Position numbers and translations under genes: made by a program. Positions 1 to 8,051 of a stretch of 8,109 nucleotides of DNA are shown here, piece by piece (position 1 is the stretch's first letter; each line of letters opens with the position of its first letter). Origin of the DNA: an uncultured Anaerosacchariphilus sp. (GTDB lineage: Bacteria; Bacillota; Clostridia; Lachnospirales; Lachnospiraceae). The stretch spans positions 1-8,109 of the forward strand of contig CAKRTY010000059.1 in assembly GCA_934402125.1 (NCBI GenBank), in the 5' to 3' direction. Below the pieces are notes generated by a model. The model did no database searches and had not been told where the DNA came from. It worked only from the letters and a program-made list of their open reading frames with translations.

Positions 1-500
1 GTTACAAGCACTCCGGCCAGAAACCCTCCGAAACCGCGAAACATCTGCCAGGAGCTGCCAAAGACTCCCGGCAGAAGCTCCCATGTTTTATCCTCCAGGC
101 GCGCCGCCTGCTCCTTTGCAATCCGCAACATACTCCCGCTGTCCAGATGCAGCATTCCCTCCAGCTCTTCACAGCACGCTGTCAGCAGCCGTCCCATCTG
201 TCCCGGATAACTGAAATACACACACAGCCGCTGAAGCTGAATGCGGAGATTCTTTCCCGCCAGGGCCAGGGCCGCCAGCAGCACGCCTGCTGCCACGGCC
301 AGTATAACCGCCATGGTAAACGGCTGCGGAATCCGGAACCGTCTTTTCAAAAGCCGCAGAAAAGGACGGCACCAATACACGATAATTCCAGCAATCAAAA
401 ACGGAATCACCAGAGGCGCCAGATACTTCATTGCAAACCCGACCGCCACTGCGATTCCGATTTTCTTCCACAGATTCTGATATTTCCCTATCCACTCCAT
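1..500 (-). CDS. AI-2E family / YtvI-like integral membrane protein, N-terminal part (cut by window edge)
   Basis: The frame starting at ATG 500-498 stays open for 166 codons to the left edge, so only the N-terminus is visible. The start MEWIGKYQNLWKKIGIAVAV is preceded by AGGAG about six bases upstream. Two hydrophobic segments (about residues 13-45 and 62-85) are separated by a short basic stretch rich in K and R. They are followed by a soluble, amphipathic region (about 86-150, with an EEL and acidic/basic helix pattern) and the start of another glycine-rich hydrophobic segment. That order fits the AI-2E transporter superfamily, whose Firmicute members include the sporulation membrane protein YtvI. 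The family is usually about 350 residues, so more than half is missing here. The transported substrate cannot be told from this part; membership of the superfamily is an inference from topology and general sequence feel. The gene begins 82 bases after the pseudouridine synthase stop. Confidence 0.6.
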   Translation of the reverse strand, partial: MEWIGKYQNLWKKIGIAVAVGFAMKYLAPLVIPFLIAGIIVYWCRPFLRLLKRRFRIPQPFTMAVILAVAAGVLLAALALAGKNLRIQLQRLCVYFSYPGQMGRLLTACCEELEGMLHLDSGSMLRIAKEQAARLEDKTWELLPGVFGSSWQMFRGFGGFLAGVLV

Positions 501-548
501 AAAGCCGCTCCTTTTGCATCTGCCCAGACTGTCTGTCCTAGTATCTGC

Positions 549-568
549 AAAAATGAGGGTTTTACCCT
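549..568 (-). terminator. Short intrinsic terminator after the pseudouridine synthase gene
   Basis: On the minus strand AGGGT, a three-base AAA loop and ACCCT are followed by CA and five T. The stem is only five base pairs, so this is a modest terminator. It lies 14 bases after the stop codon at 582 and ends before the gene beginning at 500. A perfect DnaA-box 9-mer abuts it at 568-576. Confidence 0.45.
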
Positions 569-1038
569 GTGGATAACTGTTTTACATAAATTTCTGAAAC
601 AGCGGATTTTCCGGTTTCCGCTCAAATTCCATCCATGTTCCGGTGGCCGGGTGACGGAACTTTATCCGATATGCACACAGAGCCGGGAAGGAGTTATCCA
701 CATTATCCACATAGTTTTCAACCTTTCCGTATTTGCGGTCGCCCACAAGGGGGGTTCCCCGGCCTGCCATCTGTACCCGGATCTGGTGATGACGCCCTGT
801 TTCCAGGCGGATTTCCACCATTTCCAGGTTATCCACACGGGCCAGAATCCGATACCGGAGCACTGCTTTTTTTGCCCCCTGCCGCCCTTCTTTTACAATC
901 TCGGAACGGTTGTTTTTTCCGTCCTTCCACAGAAAATCCACGCACTCTGTCCAGTTTTCCACCGAGTTTTCCACATTATCCACAGGTTTTCCACATGGTT
1001 TTTCCCCACTGGGGATAAAATGTGGACACTTATCCACC
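568..1038. repeat. Cluster of DnaA-box-like 9-mers (TTATCCACA and variants)
   Basis: Exact TTATCCACA on the plus strand lies at 694-702, 703-711, 829-837 and 976-984. Its reverse complement TGTGGATAA lies at 568-576. One-mismatch copies are TTTTCCACA at 967-975 and 987-995, TTATCCACC at 1030-1038 and TGGGGATAA at 1010-1018. TTTTCCACC (955-963) and TTTTCCCCA (1000-1008) are weaker. The copies at 694 and 703 are directly abutting. The group 955-1038 is the densest, with seven copies in 84 bases, two of them facing each other as an inverted pair around ACT. TTATCCACA is the classical high-affinity DnaA box. All but the copy at 568-576 fall inside the pseudouridine synthase gene. Binding by DnaA is inference. 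Confidence 0.75.
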
Positions 1039-1334
1039 GTGTGCCGGACGGCCAGGTAGGTTTTTTGCATTTCTTTTCCGGCGGACTGCCTGCTTAAGGA
1101 CGCCGCGGCCCTGGGATTCCGGGCGAATACCACCAGTCCCTCCACCGGCTGATCCAGTCTGTGTACCAGCCCCAGATAGGGCGCTCCGCCACCGGGATTC
1201 TTCTGATACAGATAATTTTTCAACAGGCTCTCACAGTCCTTGACGCCCACCCGGGCGCTCTGCACCGGAACCCCGGCAGGCTTCCGGATAACCAGGACGT
1301 CTTTATCTTCATAAATGATTTCCAGTTCTTTCAT
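582..1334 (-). CDS. RluA-family RNA pseudouridine synthase with repeat-like insertions
   Basis: The 250-residue protein isomerises uridine to pseudouridine in RNA, probably rRNA or tRNA; the target site cannot be told. The catalytic motif HRLDQPVEGLVVFA has its aspartate at residue 61. The family motif GRHHQIRVQ is at 180-188 and GDRKYG at 198-203. There is no S4 domain at the N-terminus, so it is the single-domain form. The start has GGAGAG about five bases upstream. Compared with my recollection of family members, the loops at about 99-130 and 204-216 look extended. They carry repeated V-D-N and V-E-N triplets (PVDNVENSVEN; VENYVDNVDN), encoded by the DnaA-box-like repeats. Catalytic motifs are intact, so the enzyme is probably functional. 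It follows the terminator of the PTS operon; no convincing promoter is visible in the 60 bases before it. Confidence 0.9.
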   Translation of the reverse strand: MKELEIIYEDKDVLVIRKPAGVPVQSARVGVKDCESLLKNYLYQKNPGGGAPYLGLVHRLDQPVEGLVVFARNPRAAASLSRQSAGKEMQKTYLAVRHTVDKCPHFIPSGEKPCGKPVDNVENSVENWTECVDFLWKDGKNNRSEIVKEGRQGAKKAVLRYRILARVDNLEMVEIRLETGRHHQIRVQMAGRGTPLVGDRKYGKVENYVDNVDNSFPALCAYRIKFRHPATGTWMEFERKPENPLFQKFM

Positions 1335-1393
1335 ATGCTCTCCGTTTTATAGTTCATCGTCCTTTAATGTAACATAGTGTTTCCTATAGAGCG

Positions 1394-1432
1394 AAAAAGA
1401 TTGCCCTCCCGCTTCCGCGCTGAAGGGCAATC
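1394..1432 (-). terminator. Intrinsic terminator ending the alpha-glucoside PTS operon
   Basis: GATTGCCCT (plus strand 1399-1407) pairs perfectly with AGGGCAATC (1424-1432). An inner CGC-TTCC-GCG hairpin sits in the loop. On the minus strand the stem is followed directly by five T (1398-1394). It lies 12 bases past the stop of the YitT-family gene, and no comparable U-tract terminator occurs between that gene and malA. Confidence 0.9.
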
Positions 1433-1443
1433 TCATTATAACG

Positions 1444-2307
1444 TTATTTTTCCCCTATCGTCAATGCTTTAAAACCGTCTCCGTGTACTTCATTTGACTC
1501 CCAGATAATCATAAAGGATTCCGGATCCAGCCTTTTTACCTGCTGCGTAATCTCAAACATCTGTTTATTATTGCAGACGCAGAGCACCGCATATTTTTTC
1601 TCCTGCCGGTATCCGCCCATGACAGGAATAATCGTAGAGCCTCTGTGGCAGCAATCCTCGATTCCATCCGAAATCTTTTTGCCATCCTTTGTAATAATCA
1701 TGGTCATTTTCCCGGCATTTCTTCCGTACATGGTCTTATTGATCACTGCTCCGGCCAGATAATTGATAATCAATCCGTAGATAACGCCTTCTGTATCCCC
1801 GAAGATCAGCCAGGTAGCGCCAATGACGCTGACCGCGAAAAGGAAGGTAATATTGCCCAAAGGCAGATAGGGTTTCTTCGCCTTTAATGCCATAATCAGA
1901 AAGTCCGCGCCACCTGTCGAGGAATTCTGCATATAAATCAGCGCGTATCCTACCCCGCCCAAAACGCCGGTGCAAATCGCTGCCAGCATCCGATTTCCCG
2001 TAAAAACAGGAAGCAAAGGAGCCACGTAATCCATCAGCAGCGAGGAAATCACCATGCAGCGCACAGACCGCAGAAAGAAACCTTTTCCCAGCATCCGAAA
2101 GCAGAGAATCACCACCGGAATATTTAAAAGCACATTGGACAAACCAAGTGGGATCCGGAACAACCGATACAGAATCAATGCGATTCCGGAGAAACCGGTC
2201 ATGGGAAATTCCGCGGCCGCCGCAAAATTATAAATACTCACGGCGACCAGCAGACTTCCCAGCACCTCCAGAAAAAAGGATTCCCAATTCAGCTTTTTCC
2301 CAAACAT
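1444..2307 (-). CDS. YitT family membrane protein (DUF161 membrane part plus C-terminal DUF2179)
   Basis: The 287-residue protein has about six hydrophobic segments between residues 10 and 205. They include the glycine-rich GVLGGVGYALIYMQNSSTGG stretch, in which the SSTGGADF sequence is typical of YitT proteins. A soluble C-terminal domain follows (about 205-287, from MTMIITKDGKKISDGI to the end), matching DUF2179, a PII-like fold seen in this family. Function is not established for the family; transport or membrane sensing are guesses. ATG 2307 begins four bases after the malA stop, and an in-frame stop sits just upstream, so no longer start is possible. The AAGGA ribosome site overlaps the malA stop codon and is unusually close to the ATG, which suggests translational coupling. 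It shares the operon terminator at 1394-1432, so it is the last gene of the PTS operon. Confidence 0.88.
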   Translation of the reverse strand: MFGKKLNWESFFLEVLGSLLVAVSIYNFAAAAEFPMTGFSGIALILYRLFRIPLGLSNVLLNIPVVILCFRMLGKGFFLRSVRCMVISSLLMDYVAPLLPVFTGNRMLAAICTGVLGGVGYALIYMQNSSTGGADFLIMALKAKKPYLPLGNITFLFAVSVIGATWLIFGDTEGVIYGLIINYLAGAVINKTMYGRNAGKMTMIITKDGKKISDGIEDCCHRGSTIIPVMGGYRQEKKYAVLCVCNNKQMFEITQQVKRLDPESFMIIWESNEVHGDGFKALTIGEK

Positions 2308-2311
2308 ATCC

Positions 2312-5240
<2,929 letters not shown>

Positions 5241-5246
5241 ACCTTT

Positions 5247-5253
5247 CCCTCCT
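5247..5253 (-). promoter_or_regulatory. Strong ribosome binding site deciding the EIICB start
   Basis: AGGAGGG is read on the minus strand, six bases before ATG 5240. It lies just downstream of the terminator hairpin, so it is transcribed only when the terminator is bypassed. Confidence 0.8.
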
Positions 5254-5260
5254 GATAAAC

Positions 5261-5323
5261 AAAAAGACCTTCTGTCCTGAAACATACAGCCTGAATCCCT
5301 GTATTTTCAAGATAGACGGTCTT
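5261..5323 (-). terminator. RAT-controlled terminator upstream of the EIICB gene
   Basis: On the minus strand AAGACC (5323-5318) pairs with GGTCTT (5269-5264), followed by TTTTTG and TTT. Inside, TCT pairs with AGA, CTTGAAA with TTTCAGG and ATACAG with CTGTAT, around a nine-base loop. The result is one long hairpin of about 60 bases, interrupted by a G/A mismatch, a small internal loop and a bulged G. Its outer 5' arm AAGACC is also the 3' end of the RAT element, which makes the two structures mutually exclusive. It is intercistronic, between the antiterminator and permease genes. Confidence 0.85.
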
Positions 5324-5344
5324 GCCTCCTGCGAGTAACAATCC
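5318..5344 (-). promoter_or_regulatory. Ribonucleic antiterminator (RAT) element 2, LicT/BglG/SacY type
   Basis: The minus strand reads GGATTGTTACT, then CGCAGG, then AGGCAAGACC, 27 bases. This agrees with the RAT form known from bgl and sac leaders (GGATTGTTACTG, loop, GCAGGCAAAACC) in both conserved halves. The apical stem is CTC/GAG around GCAG instead of the usual CTG/CAG-type stem, a compensating change. The closing GG/CC pair is kept. The first G is the third base of the TAG stop of the antiterminator gene. It overlaps the 5' arm of the terminator by six bases, as expected for control by the neighbouring regulator. Confidence 0.9.
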
Positions 5345-6171
5345 TACCGGCCTCTGATTCGAAGAATATGCATGGCCAGATAGGCTGCTTCCTCTTCTGA
5401 TATGTCATAATCAAAGGTCTCACTTATGAAATTTTTAATTTTTTCAATTGTCCCTTCCAGCTTTGGCTCCCTGGCCAACAGCCCCGGATACAGGCCCTCC
5501 ATAATGCCAAACTGAACCTGTTCCTGATTAAAAATACGTCTTGCCAAAAATTTCAGATGCGTAAGAAATCTACTGTACTCAAAGTCATCTTCCCGGCAGT
5601 GAATTCCCATCTCCACTTCCAGAATTTGCAGAATTCCGTTGGTCAGCACCAGAATATTGTTCACATCTACAGATGGTTCTCCCATTCTGGTATTCACAAT
5701 ATGCAGTGCGAAATACCCCGCCTCATCCTCCGGAAGCGAAATCCCTATTTCCTTTTCTACCAGCTGTTTTCCGTATCGTCCGATCTGATATTCCCTGTTA
5801 TACAGGAGTTTAATCTCCTGCAGCATCAGATTGGGCAACGGCTCCTGCTTTTTCTGTCGTTCCACCGCAAAGGAAATATGATCCGCCAGCGCAAATACAA
5901 ATTGCGGGCTCAACGTGCATGCAAGCTCCTTTTCCGCATATTCCTGTATCTGTTCCACCAGCTTAAAAACGCCCGGTTCAATATGCCGGAAAATCTGCTC
6001 GTATTTCTGGAAAAACCGATCCCGTATCTGGTATACCTTTTCTATCTTCTTAACCTCTACCGTATCTCCCGGTTTCTTCTGAAATCCGATTCCAGAGCCC
6101 ATTAGAATAATTTCTTTTTTGTTTGCGACTGTCGCAACGGTATTATTGTTAATGACTCTTGTAATTTTCAT
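5344..6171 (-). CDS. LicT/BglG-family transcriptional antiterminator with two PRDs
   Basis: The 275-residue protein has an N-terminal RNA-binding CAT domain (about 1-57), with the family start MKITRVINNNTVAT and GSGIGFQKKPGD at 25-36. PRD1 (about 65-170) and PRD2 (about 171-275) follow. All four conserved PRD histidines are seen: His98 (ALADHISF), His157 (YFALHIVNTR), His205 (FLTHLKFLARR) and His268 (YLAMHILRI). Length matches LicT (about 277). In the family, phosphorylation of PRD1 by the cognate permease inactivates the protein, and phosphorylation of PRD2 by HPr activates it. Here it probably binds the RAT elements at 5318-5344 and 6726-6754 and prevents the paired terminators, so it controls its own operon. 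AGGGGA lies six bases before the ATG; the gene follows the EIIA stop by 21 bases. The conserved His pattern argues for normal dual control. Confidence 0.95.
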   Translation of the reverse strand: MKITRVINNNTVATVANKKEIILMGSGIGFQKKPGDTVEVKKIEKVYQIRDRFFQKYEQIFRHIEPGVFKLVEQIQEYAEKELACTLSPQFVFALADHISFAVERQKKQEPLPNLMLQEIKLLYNREYQIGRYGKQLVEKEIGISLPEDEAGYFALHIVNTRMGEPSVDVNNILVLTNGILQILEVEMGIHCREDDFEYSRFLTHLKFLARRIFNQEQVQFGIMEGLYPGLLAREPKLEGTIEKIKNFISETFDYDISEEEAAYLAMHILRIRGR

Positions 6172-6192
6172 ATTCTTCCCCTCTTACGCAAC

Positions 6193-6672
6193 TTAAAATG
6201 CAAGCACCGCGCTTTTTCCTGCACACACCTCCCCTTTTTTTAAATATTGCAGGGATCCATAACTTTCGACCTCCGGTACCAGTACCATGGTTACCAGATT
6301 GTATCCCTTCTTATAGAGGGCTTCCCGATCCACCAGCACTGCCGGCGTACCGGCTTTCACTGGCTGATGCGCTTTTACCTGCACCTGAAATCCTTCCCCC
6401 TTTTCATTCACCGTGTCGATCCCGATGTGAACCAGAATCTCCGGTCCATCCGGCACTCTGACTCCGAAGGCATGACCTGTCTCCATTACAAAGCTTATCT
6501 CACCGTCCACAGGAACTACTATCTGATCTTTTTCCGGAATCACTGCTATGCCGTCACCGACCAGTTTTTCCGAAAAGACACCGTCGCCGACTTCCTCCAG
6601 GGAAATCGCCCGGCCATCTACCGGAGCGTAAATCTCCGTTTGCTGTTTCTTTTTCTTTAAAAATCCAAACAT
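6193..6672 (-). CDS. PTS glucose-family EIIA protein (Crr-like)
   Basis: This 159-residue stand-alone EIIA carries phosphate from HPr to the EIIB domain of a permease. The phosphorylated histidine is His82 in ILVHIGIDTV, with the partner His67 in METGHAFG. YAPVDGRAISLEEVGDGVFS (15-34) is the standard early strand of the domain and includes the DGVF motif. The N-terminus starts MFGFLKKKKQ, a short basic tail like those on free EIIA-Glc proteins. GGAGG lies four bases before the ATG. It is the first gene of the operon and its probable partner is the EIICB at 3654-5240, which lacks a EIIA domain. In other bacteria free EIIA-Glc also serves in signalling; nothing here shows that. Confidence 0.93.
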   Translation of the reverse strand: MFGFLKKKKQQTEIYAPVDGRAISLEEVGDGVFSEKLVGDGIAVIPEKDQIVVPVDGEISFVMETGHAFGVRVPDGPEILVHIGIDTVNEKGEGFQVQVKAHQPVKAGTPAVLVDREALYKKGYNLVTMVLVPEVESYGSLQYLKKGEVCAGKSAVLAF

Positions 6673-6702
6673 AGAACCTCCGGGTTATCATTGTCTAAAA
6701 GC

Positions 6703-6734
6703 AAAAATGGCATGAGTGAAAAATCACTCATGCC
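6703..6734 (-). terminator. Leader terminator (attenuator) before the EIIA gene
   Basis: GGCATGAGTGA and TCACTCATGCC form a perfect 11-base-pair stem with a four-base TTTT loop, followed on the minus strand by A and five T. It lies between the promoter at 6765-6793 and the EIIA start at 6672, so unless bypassed it would stop the whole operon. Its 5' arm overlaps the RAT-like element at 6726-6754. Confidence 0.9.
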
Positions 6735-6754
6735 TGCAATTCAGTAACACGTGT
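6726..6754 (-). promoter_or_regulatory. RAT-like antiterminator element 1 in the operon leader
   Basis: The minus strand has the RAT core GTTACTG, then AATT, then GCAGGCA, with the same spacing as bgl-type RATs. The outer closing pairs are AC with GT in place of GG with CC, a compensated change. The last nine bases, GCATGAGT plus the preceding G, are the 5' arm of the terminator at 6703-6734, which gives the mutually exclusive arrangement of antitermination systems. The predicted transcription start is only a few bases upstream. The outer bases differ from element 2, so affinity may differ. Confidence 0.75.
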
Positions 6755-6756
6755 TA
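6745..6756. repeat. 12-base perfect palindrome at the transcript start
   Basis: TAACACGTGTTA is its own reverse complement. It lies 8 bases downstream of the -10 element, at about the start of the transcript, and overlaps the 5' half of RAT element 1. It could be a protein operator or only a side effect of the RAT sequence, since its right half is part of the RAT core. Confidence 0.6.
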
Positions 6757-6764
6757 TTGAACAT

Positions 6765-6793
6765 AATATACAACGGTTCCCCGCTTTTGTCAA
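6765..6793 (-). promoter_or_regulatory. Sigma-A promoter of the alpha-glucoside PTS operon
   Basis: The minus strand has TTGACA (6793-6788), a 17-base spacer and TATATT (6770-6765). The -35 is perfect and the -10 has one deviation. An A/T-rich stretch upstream (about 6794-6825) could act as an UP element. The predicted start is around 6757-6759, immediately before RAT element 1. No clear CcpA cre site was found around it. Confidence 0.88.
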
Positions 6794-6836
6794 GCTAATT
6801 TTTACATTTTACTCTTTTTTTGTTCTTCCGATCGGT

Positions 6837-7133
6837 TCACCCCAGGAATTCTGACAGCACCTCCTTCAGCACCTGCTCCTCCTGGGGATTCAGATTTTTC
6901 ACAACGTTTTTTACCGGCTTCTCCGCCTCCTGCTGCGCCTGTTGTTCCTGTTCCTCCCGGGCTTCCTGCTCAAAATTCGGAAAGCTCTCCGCCGCCCGGG
7001 CCGACAGATTGCTGCGAAGCAGCTCCCGCTTGGTATCCCGGACAATTCCCAGAATCTCCCGGACGTCCGCCCACAGATATAGGATCAAGATCAGTAATAC
7101 CGCCCAGGCTGCTATCATCACGATTCGAAACAT
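6837..7133 (-). CDS. Small single-pass membrane protein of unknown function
   Basis: I do not recognise this 98-residue protein. The N-terminus MFRIVMIAAWAVLLILILYL is a membrane helix (residues 2-20) and may be a signal anchor. The rest is hydrophilic and probably cytoplasmic or extracellular depending on orientation: a basic amphipathic segment (about 22-45), a glutamine- and glutamate-rich likely coiled coil (52-72), and a tidy C-terminal helix LNPQEEQVLKEVLSEFLG (81-98). I chose ATG 7133-7131 because GGGAGG lies eight to nine bases upstream. A start at 7169, giving 110 residues, overlaps the TATAAT of the promoter at 7168-7196 and would not be transcribed from it. No strong terminator follows, so transcripts could run on into the PTS operon leader. 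Confidence 0.75.
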   Translation of the reverse strand: MFRIVMIAAWAVLLILILYLWADVREILGIVRDTKRELLRSNLSARAAESFPNFEQEAREEQEQQAQQEAEKPVKNVVKNLNPQEEQVLKEVLSEFLG

Positions 7134-7167
7134 ACGCTTATCCCTCCCTGACTGTCTTTCCAGTTCC

Positions 7168-7196
7168 ATTATACCGGTCTGTCCCTGAAATGAAAA
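7168..7196 (-). promoter_or_regulatory. Sigma-A-like promoter of the small membrane protein gene
   Basis: On the minus strand a perfect TATAAT (7173-7168) lies 17 bases after TTTTCA (7196-7191), a four-of-six -35. The predicted start is near 7161, giving a leader of about 28 bases containing GGGAGG. The -35 overlaps the last bases of the preceding terminator stem. Confidence 0.65.
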
Positions 7197-7247
7197 GAAC
7201 AGGAACCCGACCGGAAGCGACTGCCTCCGACCAGATTCCTGTTCTTT
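7186..7247 (-). terminator. Intrinsic terminator after mtnN
   Basis: AAAGAACAGGAA (minus strand 7247-7236) pairs perfectly with TTCCTGTTCTTT (7205-7194), 12 base pairs. Inside, CGGAGGC pairs with GCTTCCG around an AGTC loop. The T-rich tract after the stem is imperfect (TCATTTC), so much of its U-run comes from the stem itself. It begins 29 bases after the mtnN stop. Confidence 0.8.
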
Positions 7248-7276
7248 CGTGCTGATGTGTCTTCTAAATCAATTAC

Positions 7277-7990
7277 TTAATACGCGTCCTCCGGAATCCG
7301 GGACACAAAATTCTCTACCAGCTTCACGCTGTGCTCAATGGCCTGCGCCTCAAAGGTGGGATAATCCATCGTAGCGCTGTCATCGGCCTTATCAGAAATA
7401 GCGCGGACAATGACAAAGGGTACCTTGTTCAGGTACGCCGCCTGGGCGATCGCTGCGCCTTCCATCTCGGTGCAGTAGCCTTCGGTCCAGGATGCTATCT
7501 CGTTCTTTACGGAACGCTCCGCAATAAACTGATCTCCTGTAACCACCCGTCCCACGAAAACGCGGATATCCGGGTTTGCTTCCTCGCAGGCTGCCTTTGC
7601 CAGCGCCACCAGCTCCGGATCTGCCGGGAAGCTGACCGTATCCATACGGGGAATCTCGCCTCTGGCATAGCCAAACTGCCGCGCATCCATATCATGCTGC
7701 AGGGCATCGGAGGATACCACGATATCTCCGATATTGATCTCTGCCTTCAGGGAGCCTGCAATGCCTGTATTGATGAGATGGCTCACGTTGAATACATCTA
7801 CCAGAATCTGGGCGCACATTCCCGCATTGACCTTGCCAATGCCGCTGCGTACCACAACGACCTCCCGGCCGTTCAGATGACCCTGGTAAAATTCCATGGA
7901 TGCCTTTTTCACCACTACCTCTATTTCCATTTTCTCTTTTAAAAGAGCAACTTCCTCTTCCATTGCTCCAATAATACCTGTTCTGCCCAT
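7277..7990 (-). CDS. mtnN: 5'-methylthioadenosine/S-adenosylhomocysteine nucleosidase
   Basis: The 237-residue cytoplasmic enzyme cleaves the glycosidic bond of MTA and SAH to release adenine. It serves methionine salvage and removal of SAM by-products, and it makes the S-ribosylhomocysteine used for AI-2. Family motifs in order: IIGAMEEEV at 6-14 (catalytic-site Glu13), SGIGKVNAG (49-57), INTGIAGSL (73-81), GDIVVS (88-93), HD at 99-100, FGY (106-108), SGD-like TGDQFI (151-156), EMEGAAIA with Glu177, and ISDKAD with catalytic Asp200. Length matches Bacillus and E. coli Pfs (231-232 residues). I chose ATG 7990: GTGAGG lies six bases upstream and the protein begins as the family does. A longer frame to 8098 would read through the promoter at 8023-8051. 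Confidence 0.96.
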   Translation of the reverse strand: MGRTGIIGAMEEEVALLKEKMEIEVVVKKASMEFYQGHLNGREVVVVRSGIGKVNAGMCAQILVDVFNVSHLINTGIAGSLKAEINIGDIVVSSDALQHDMDARQFGYARGEIPRMDTVSFPADPELVALAKAACEEANPDIRVFVGRVVTGDQFIAERSVKNEIASWTEGYCTEMEGAAIAQAAYLNKVPFVIVRAISDKADDSATMDYPTFEAQAIEHSVKLVENFVSRIPEDAY

Positions 7991-8022
7991 AGACGCCTCA
8001 CTTTCTAAACTTCTCCGCATCC

Positions 8023-8051
8023 ATTCTACCAATAGTTGTAAGGAATTGCAA
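8023..8051 (-). promoter_or_regulatory. Sigma-A promoter of mtnN
   Basis: The minus strand has TTGCAA (8051-8046), a 17-base spacer and TAGAAT (8028-8023). The predicted start is near 8016, giving a leader of about 26 bases with the GTGAGG ribosome site. Its position rules out the longer mtnN start at 8098. Confidence 0.75.

Noticed and set aside
169..519. Minus-strand frame of 116 codons
   Set aside because: It is out of frame with the membrane protein beginning at 500, which has the better ribosome site, continuous hydrophobic segments, and runs to the window edge.
147..1097. Plus-strand open frame of 316 codons
   Set aside because: It lies antisense to the membrane protein and pseudouridine synthase genes, has an odd composition rich in His, Pro, Cys and Phe, and shows no domain. 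The minus strand carries clear motifs here.
1335..1393. Promoter for the pseudouridine synthase gene
   Set aside because: TTACAT and TATAAA are present on the minus strand but with a 15-base spacer, too weak to call.
5241..5285. Longer start for the EIICB gene at 5285
   Set aside because: The 15 added codons lie in the terminator hairpin and before the AGGAGGG site; the residues do not resemble the family.
6755..6836. CcpA cre site near the operon promoter
   Set aside because: I searched both strands by eye for the TGNAANCG-type consensus and found no good match; carbon repression may act through the PRDs instead.
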